Below, in pieces: positions 56,902 through 64,000 of a stretch of DNA of 64,000 nt. Under the pieces are notes generated by a model. The model was not told the DNA's origin and made no database searches. It was given only the letters and a program-made list of their open reading frames with translations. The position numbers and the translations under genes were made by a program. Every line of letters starts with the position of its first letter. Position 1 is the first letter of the stretch. Source of the stretch: Cucumis sativus (taxonomy: Eukaryota; Streptophyta; Magnoliopsida; Cucurbitales; Cucurbitaceae). The stretch spans positions 6,904,058 to 6,968,057 of the forward strand of contig NC_026661.2 of assembly GCF_000004075.3 (NCBI RefSeq), written 5' to 3'.

Positions 56902-59000
56902 TGTAACGCCCCAAACTTGAAGGTAAATTATTTTGAGAGAAAGAAGATGTGAAATGTATTAATATAATTAAATATATATATGTATTTAATTATATTTTAT
57001 TAATATATTTATTTTATGTTTTATCAAATAAGAGAAAAGAAAAAGAAAACTTTTTTTTTCTTTTTCTTCTTCCTCCCGTGCGCCCTTCCCCTTCTCCCCG
57101 TTCGCAGCGCAGCAACCGCCATCCATTCCCCTTCTTCCGTTCGCAGCAACCGCCGCCCCATCCATTCTCCTTCCCGTTCGCAGCAACCGCCGCCGACCAT
57201 CTTCTCTCTCCCTTCTCCTTCATTTTTCTGGCGCCGCCGTTACCCAAACCCCAACTGCTCGTCGCGGTTTGTCAGCGCCTCCCTCCTGTCCAGATCCGCA
57301 ATCGTTCGAGCCACTTCATCACATTGTCCGTCATCTTCTGCTAGTCGCATTGCTCGGAAATTTGCGTTGCTCAGCTTGCACAAGTCTTCTGCCTCACGTT
57401 TTGTGCCGTCGTGACGTCCGCAGCCGTTCCACACCGCCACGACTTTCCATAATCCAACTGAGGGTTTTGTTCCGCTTTCGTCAACCATATGCGCCGTCGC
57501 GTCTGTTCGTCGACCGACAGTAAGGTAGCATCGTGCTTCTTCTTCCAGCCGTGATTCACAAACCGACGTACACTCTAATCTGTTTGTACGATCTTTGTCG
57601 TTTAGGCTCGATCGCCGTTGCCGCTATTTTGTTGTGAGTTCCTGATAAGTGAAATTGATGGTTTTCTACGTGATGGATTGTTAAGATGAAATATCAAATT
57701 AAACGTTTGGTTAACATTGTTCTTGAAGGTGTTGGAAGTAACGTTGAGTTCCTTGAATTCACAACCAACTTGTAATTTGTTGGAGTTCAGTTCGCTAATA
57801 CCTTGGTGTCTTTCATTGGATATAGTTTGTTCGAGAAATTGAGTTACCTTAAGGTAAGGGATTTTCTACTGGACTCACTTGTGATTGTGAATTGTATGTC
57901 TGTATGATTATCTCTGACTGAGTAAAGATGATGAGATGATATATATATATACACACTTATGGATGTAGCTTCGGTGTTGAATGTATATTGTGGATTGACT
58001 GAAAATATATATATGCATATGAATTGAAGTAGACTTAATGTTGAATGCATATTGTGATTGTCATGGAATATATATATGTGTGTGTGGATGTGGACAGGAC
58101 GAAAATTGTAGATTGTGCTTGTATGAGATGCAGATGCGAACTTGTGATTGTCGTTTAGATTGGGTGTACGTTACGCTAAAGTATGACTGTGTGCTGCTGA
58201 ACTGAGGGGTGTATTGACTGTACAGTGGATTGACTGATGTATTAGCATTTTATTGACAGACATATGATTGTAGTAAAATAAGTTGACTGTTAGGATGTTG
58301 AAAGAAAGGACTTTGTGATTTGAAGTAACTGAAAGATGGGTTGAATGGAATGAGGGGATAAATTGTTAGGTTGTATTGGGATGTTTACCTTGTAGGTGTC
58401 CCACGGGATCACCAATTTATTTTGCACCTTCGGGAGCATTTGACTGATATGTGTTTCTGCAGAACACTTGACTGATATGTACGTCCCTCGGGGCGTTAGA
58501 CTGATATGTACGTCCCTCGGGGCGTTAGACTGATATGTACGTCCCTCGGGGCGTTAGACTGAAATGTGTATCCTACGGGATCACAAGACTGTGACTGTAC
58601 AGGGTGTCCCAATAGAACTTTAACAATTTATTTTCCCCTGACGAGACCAGTAGAGGGTCTCTTACTGAGTATTGTTATACTCACCCTTCTTATGTTTAAT
58701 TTTCAGGCAAAGGAAATAAAGGTGGCAAACCGGCGAGGGGCAGGAAGGAAGCGTGATTGCCATAGGGAATGTGTTATTTTGCTTCCGCTTATGATTTCTT
58801 TTAAGGTTTAAGATGTACTAAATGTTAGTTTACAAACTTTTATTTGTAAATAGTGTTATTGTTAAGTTTTCTTGAATATTTGAAAATCAGGCCTGACATG
58901 TTTTGTTTTTAAATTGACTTATGTTTCAATTTGTATCAATCAAAGTTTATTTGTTAAAAGTTAACGACCTCGACTTACTTAGAAAAGTTGGGTCCTTACA
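56902..59000 (+). mobile_element. Solo LTR of a related gypsy family (2099 bp) with 5-bp target duplication
   Basis: It begins TGTAACGCCCCAAACTTGAA and ends AAGTTGGGTCCTTACA. It is flanked by CGGGT at 56897-56901 and 59001-59005. The uninterrupted target is visible in copy A as GTCGGGTTGTAAGTGATCCC near 14628. No internal retrotransposon sequence remains, so it arose by LTR-LTR recombination. It contains a C/T-rich GC-rich part (57060-57560) giving overlapping artefactual ORFs on both strands, and a 29-bp triplicate. Confidence 0.93.
58471..58557 (+). repeat. Three exact copies of a 29-bp unit in the solo LTR
   Basis: The unit starts ACTGATATGTACGTCCCTCG and ends GGGCGTTAG, at 58471, 58500 and 58529. 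Diverged relatives flank it on both sides. Confidence 0.95.
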
Positions 59001-62000
59001 CGGGTTGTAAGTGATCCCATCGAATCACATCTCAAACCAGCCACATAGGCATACATAGGTGGTGAACCCGAGTGACCCTCATATGGTATGACTCTAACAG
59101 GCAAAACTAACAGAACACTATAGCCTATACATGCTTATCATAGCATCAACATCTTAGCTCAGTTACACATAACTCAAAAGTCACATATTTGATCATAGCA
59201 TGCCTCAACAAAGAATATTATATCTAAATCATAATATGGTTTACTAAGTAACTATTTATACGGCCATCTCAAATAGACATATTATACATCTCTTACTTAC
59301 ACTACTAAACAATACATAACATACATGCAACTTCCAAGTAGGGTTTAGTACGAAAAATCTCTTACCTGGAGATTCACAAAAGAAATAGTACTCCTCTGAT
59401 TGAGAGTCAAATCCTCACAATAAACTCAGTCCTAAACATGAACAAAATTAAACTTAATAATTTTGTCAATCTATCACTTTACTGTTTAATTAGGCAACCA
59501 ATTCAATCAAACTTACCCCAAAGATTTAAAGTTGATCTCAATACAACCTTAAATTGAAATTTGCACAATTCAATTCCTCAACCACACCTTAACCTTCAAA
59601 AAACATAATACAACTCATTCCAGTGCTAACTTATTTAAGACCCAAAACAATAATTATTTGGGCGTACCAAACCCAACAAGAACTAAGCAAAAACTCACCA
59701 AGGGCTTAAATATGTTGCAGACGGCTAAAACTGAAGGTGGCTCGGCTAGCAAGGCTTCGGCTCGGGTCTTGAGACTCACGGCTCGCATACGGCTCACACA
59801 GGATCGACTCAGTTGTGTATGGCTCGCGTACGGCTTACATGGAACGGCTTGGATCAACAGAGATGACTCACGCGGCTCGGTGAAGGGACACGGCTTGAAC
59901 TGACGCGGCTTGGACGTGTGGCTCGCGAAAAGAAAATTGTCATGGCTTGCATCCTTGACTGTCAAGCGCGATGATGTCCGGCGGTGCTGTGCAAGTGGAG
60001 GCTACGACCGATGATGGTTTCGACAAAAGAGAGGGTTACGATCGACGACGCGAAGGAGGAGCGCACGGCGGAAGATAGGGGTCGTTCGACTGTCCGATGC
60101 AACACGAGTCGACACGGCTGGAGAGAAACGAACGGTTGTGCTTCGTGACCGTGATGCTTCGACTATGCGACCGTGACGAGGACTCTCTCACTGGAGTGTT
60201 GTGCGCGACGATGGCTGAAGTGGGGCGGCGACTGCTCTAGGGTTGAATGGTGAAGAAGAAAGAGGGGTGGAGAAGATGGACATGAAAAATGAAAGAGGCT
60301 TATTTAATATATACAATAATAATAATAATACAGTATTATTATCATTACTATTGTCATTATCTTTATTATCATTATTTAATTTCCCCAACGAACTCATTTT
60401 TTTCTATTTCAAATAATTTTTCTCTTTCTTCATTACCGACTCAATATATCATCAATAACTTCTCTCTTTTCCATAATAATTATATTATGAATAATTATAT
60501 TATCCCATAATATAATTATTCTTATTCCTCTATAACTTTGCTTATACTGATAAACAATAATTACTCATAATACTTCAAACTTTACAAATTTAATTTACCA
60601 ACCAATCAATCCAAAAATCACCACTTTAACAATAGGATTTCAAATTTCAGAATTAACCACATATCACTCCAACGTACTTAACTTCCACAAATCAAATAAT
60701 TTCACACATAACACCTAAAAAATTTCAATATAACACACATTAAAGTTAACTTACTAGTTTTGGGGTGTTATATTGAAATCAATCATTTCCTTCATCCACC
60801 TTCATCTACGTTTGTGCCCAGCTCTCACGACCACCATCAAAATATTTTTCTCTCCAGTGAATCGTGTTTGTGAGATAGCCAGATTCAGCATTCACCACCC
60901 ACAAATCTCCAACTCTGAACCCATTCGGTTAGATACCCACCTAAAATCGGACTGATTCTGATTCAGCAGTCACAACCCACACGTTTCAGCAGTCACCGGT
61001 GAACCTATTTGATGAGATATCTGGTGAACCCATTAGTTTGTAGCTTTAAAAAAGATAAACTCTTATACTTTTGTGTACGTTACTCTGAACGCTTTTGTTT
61101 ACTGTGATGTTCTATGCTAATTTGTATTGTTTTCTAACATATCTTCCAATTGCTAGGAAGAAGTTGCTTAAGTGATTCTTAAAGAAGGGTAAGGAGAGGT
61201 AATGATTCATACTCCTTGAAAATTAAATCCGTATTTTTATTTATTTGTATTATCTTTAAGATTTTGAAAAGTTTTTTTTACGCTTGTGTATCCAAAGAAT
61301 GAATGGATGCTTTCGATTTGTAATTATTGAATTGGTTTGTGCTTCAATATTACAAAATCTTGGAGCATGCATGCATGTATATTTTAATTGATTGTGCGAT
61401 GATAATATACTCATGCACACGAGTGCACATGCACTTTTTGTATTTAATTGAAGTTTCTCTTCTTTTTTTTAAGTTGCTCATCGGTCTTTTGTAGATATAT
61501 TTGGTACTTGGTATATGTTGTCAGTATTTAAGCGTGTCGGAGGGCTTTTTAACACACCTCAAATTGTTAGTAAAAGAAAATCAAACTAATTACTTCCATT
61601 CATTTGGAATTATAATGTCATAATGATGGTTAGAAGTTTGTGTTTGGTCTTCGTCGATGGTTTTAATTTGAGATTTGCTTGTTAGTTGATTGAGTGATAC
61701 GATTACGAGTTTTGTAGTTGTTTGAGTGTATATAGAACTTTTTGGTTGTTTGGGTTTATATAGAACTTGTTAGTACGTTTTTGGAATGTGGATAAGAATT
61801 TAATTTCTTTTTCATATGTGCTTATTTGATAGTCTTGCTTTATTCTAATTGTTTGGTTGTTGGGTGTATATAGAAATTTACATTAATTATATTTAGTCTT
61901 CAACTTTTTAGGTATTATTGTTGATTATAGTTGAGTTCACAAGTGTAAGATTACTTAAATATTCCTTATTGTTTTTTTGACATTTTTTTGTAGATTAAAT

Positions 62001-62016
62001 TGCATCCTTATATAAT

Positions 62017-62712
62017 ATGGATAAGCCATGGATGAAAAATAATCGAATGTTAACTGATTATGTTGTTGGGGTTGAGATGTTTATTAAAAATGGGTTGAAA
62101 CATTCGAAGACATCGAACATCATGACTTGTTCTCGTTTAAAGTGCGTAAATGCAAAGACTTTACATGTGAATACAATTAGAGATCACTTATTATTTTTTA
62201 AGGCATCGATAAGAGTTATCAAGTATGAATTTTTCATGGTGAATCACTACCAATGAAGAGAAACAATGAAAGTGTCTTTAGTAGTGCAAGAGAAGAAATT
62301 AACGTGGATGATGTTGATGACATAATTGGGATGTTTGATGTTGGTGACATAATTGGGATGTTTGAGGGTGCACACAATTATTTTAATGACCAAGTTAGAA
62401 AATTTTGAGAAACTACTAGATGATGCCAAGAAACCATTATATCCTAATTGTAAAATTTTTACCAAAATATCTACATTGATAAAATTATATAATTTGAAAG
62501 TTAAATTTGGATGGAGTGAAAAGAGTATCACGGAGTTGTTAAAATTAATTGGTGACATCTTACCTACTCCTAATGAAATCCCTACTTCTACTTATGAAGC
62601 AAAAAGATTTTGTGTACTCTTGGAATGAAGTACGAGAAGATACATAAATGTAGAAATGATTGTTCCTTGTTTAGGAAAGAACTCTCTTATGCAAATGTAC
62701 GCCCCTTTCGTG
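62017..62712 (+). pseudogene. TNP2-like transposase N-terminal remnant (copy B)
   Basis: MDKPWMKNNRMLTDYVVGVE starts at 62017. A 1-bp loss relative to copy A near 62202 shifts the frame after DHLLFF. The later block KLLDDAKKPLYPNCKIFTKI and FGWSEKSITELLKLIGDILP continues in a different frame because of an extra T near 62404. It keeps the TGA shared with copy A. Confidence 0.85.
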
Positions 62713-62782
62713 ATATTATTATTCTTAGATTTTGAGTTTTCACTTATAGTCATCGGATATAGTGTGTTTATTTGATATGTGA

Positions 62783-62816
<34 letters not shown>

Positions 62817-63244
62817 TGGATGATGTGTATTTGTTGTAGTACTTTATGGAAGTGTGAAAAAGTGTGTTGGTATATTATGTGTTGGATCTTATTCATTGCA
62901 GGTGAAATAGGAATCCTATTGGTTTGTCATAGAGGACAACATGCATTTATTTGATATGTGAATATATATAGGTGTTGGATTATATGTATTTGTTTAATTC
63001 TATATGGAAGAAGTGTGGAAAAGTGTATTTGATGTGTATAAGGTTTGCCATGGAGTAGTAGCTCTAGCATTCTATAGCTAGCAAGCGTGCCAACAATTTT
63101 TTTTTACATTTTTCACAATATACGATGATGAACATTTCCTCTCATAATTCGAGACAAATAATATCGGTTTTGATGTCATAAAAAATGGACAATAATGCAA
63201 CAATATAATAAAAATAAATTTAAAAATGGGCCAGAAACAAGGTT

Positions 63245-63556
63245 TTGATGTCGTTTTAAAAATGACATTAAAGGTGTCTTTAATGTCAGTTTAGAAATGA
63301 CATCAAAGGCCTCTTTAATGTCGGTTTAAAATCAAAATCAAAGGCCAAGGACATTCAAGACCTTCAATAAAACCATCAAAGATATTGATTTTAAATTGAC
63401 ATTAAAGGCCTTTGATGTCGGTTTTAAACCGACATTAAAGAGGCCTTTAATGTCGTTTCTAAACCAACATTAAAGTCAAATCGACATTAAAGGCCTTTTA
63501 TAATGCTTGCAAAGACGTCAGTTGACAACTGACATTAAAGGCAAAATTTCTTCTAG
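63245..63556 (+). repeat. CACTA 3' subterminal repeat array (copy B)
   Basis: Same AATGTCGG/CCGACATTAA units as 18870-19163, with a small length change near 63390. Confidence 0.85.
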
Positions 63557-64000
63557 GGATTTGAGAATTTTTGGATGTGTCATATATGTTCCAATTGCTC
63601 TATTACAACGTACTAAGATGGATCCTCAAAGAAGGCTAGAAATATATGTTGGATTCGATTCTCCATAAATTATTAAATATCTTGAAATCTTGAACCTCTT
63701 ACGGGTCTACATGATTTATTGATTATCATTTTAATTAGACAAATTTTTCAACGTTATAAGGAGAAATTAAAAAAATTGGAAAAAGAAATTACATGAAATG
63801 TATCATTATTGTCTCATTTGGATCCTCGTACAGATCAATGTGAACTTGAAGTTCATAAAATAATTCATTTGCAAAATATATATAGCAAATCAGTTACTAG
63901 ATGCATTTGTAGATGCAAAGAAAGTAACTAAAACACATATCAGAGTTGCAAATGTCTCATAAAAAATTGATATCCCAACATAACAACTTGTCATTAAAGA
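63557..64000 (+). pseudogene. Ty1-copia pol remnant, start of copy B (runs off window)
   Basis: LRIFGCVIYVPIALLQRTKM follows the CACTA terminus directly, as at 19164. It continues to the window edge with the same decayed spacer before RT. Confidence 0.85.

Larger units (their letters stand above)
49525..60772 (-). mobile_element. Ty3-gypsy (Tekay-like) copy B with nested solo LTR
   Basis: Minus-strand order: right LTR (60772-56368, interrupted), primer-binding site, gag, protease, RT, RNase H, integrase, chromodomain start, polypurine tract, left LTR (51476-49525). All domains are present but broken. The 5-bp flanks are TTAAT on the left and TTGAA on the right. This does not look like a target duplication, and the two LTRs are clearly diverged. 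Confidence 0.9.
56368..60772 (-). repeat. 5' LTR of gypsy copy B, split by a solo LTR
   Basis: LTR parts 56368-56901 and 59006-60772 join to about 2.3 kb and match 14100-16390 almost exactly apart from scattered single-base indels. The interruption is 56902-59000 plus a 5-bp duplication. Confidence 0.88.
60773..63556 (+). mobile_element. CACTA fragment E3, copy B
   Basis: Same content and limits as 16391-19163: abrupt start at the gypsy LTR, TNP2 N-terminal remnant, microsatellite (here more TA and fewer GT steps, 62787-62816), subterminal array, terminus ending TTCTAG then GG. Confidence 0.85.
51204..64000. repeat. Large direct duplication, copy B (runs off window)
   Basis: It corresponds to 11078-19604. 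It keeps the full pol region and contains the solo LTR 56902-59000 that copy A lacks. CACTA E3 and the copia start are included in the same order. Confidence 0.9.

Noticed and set aside
56949..57523. Overlapping ORFs of 60-130 codons, some with a Phe-rich start and Arg/Ser/Pro tail
   Set aside because: They sit inside the solo LTR in a C/T-rich stretch, overlap in several frames on both strands and have no motif.

Overview
This window looks like transposon-rich (probably pericentromeric or otherwise gene-poor) nuclear DNA of a dicot plant. The repeat families (chromovirus/Tekay-type Ty3-gypsy with LTRs of about 2.1-2.3 kb, L1-type LINEs, CACTA elements with AATGTCGG subterminal repeats) resemble those I associate with cucurbits such as melon or cucumber. 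That species-level guess comes from recall, not a search. No prokaryotic features, rRNA or CRISPR are present, and no ordinary intron-containing host gene is intact. The only long ORF that looks like an unbroken protein gene is an intronless LRR-protein retrocopy at 34551-35990.

Layout. 1-7182: a CACTA element on the minus strand. It has a TNP2 remnant that lost its catalytic core and a second gene that joins an En/Spm-type domain to a Ulp1-like C48 protease domain. 7643-8417: 3' end of a minus-strand Ty1-copia element, broken by a 1.6-kb CA/CG-rich alternating purine-pyrimidine tract (8418-10023). 10361-11082: 5' end of a plus-strand CACTA copy carrying a captured PPR exon. 11081-16390: Tekay-type gypsy copy A, followed by CACTA fragment E3 (16391-19163) and a copia remnant. 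20786-23808: 3' part of a CACTA element with captured exons from three host genes (WD40/PWP1-like, PPR4-like, and PRORP-like protein-only RNase P). 23.8-29.1 kb: AT-rich DNA with microsatellites and decayed repeats. 29.1-41 kb: many LINE pieces in both orientations, a hAT transposase C-terminus, and the LRR retrocopy inserted in the RT domain of a LINE. 41263-41534: an isolated exon that reads as Dicer-like 4. 41661-46143: gypsy copy C. 46144-48846: copia remnant. 49525-60772: gypsy copy B, with a 2.1-kb solo LTR inside its right LTR. 60773-64000: a second copy of CACTA E3 and the copia remnant.

The largest-scale structure is a direct duplication: 11078-19604 matches 51204-64000, and the B copy runs off the window. 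Copy A has lost about 2.14 kb of pol, and copy B has gained the solo LTR with a 5-bp target duplication. Many of the remaining differences I saw are single-base indels.

Functionally the region is mostly dead mobile DNA. Its biological interest lies in what those elements moved: host exons mobilised by CACTA elements, a full-length mRNA copied by LINE machinery, and a DCL4 exon stranded next to a gypsy element. All coordinates and translations were read by eye. Family names are recognised from memory of motifs, and no alignment or database search was run.
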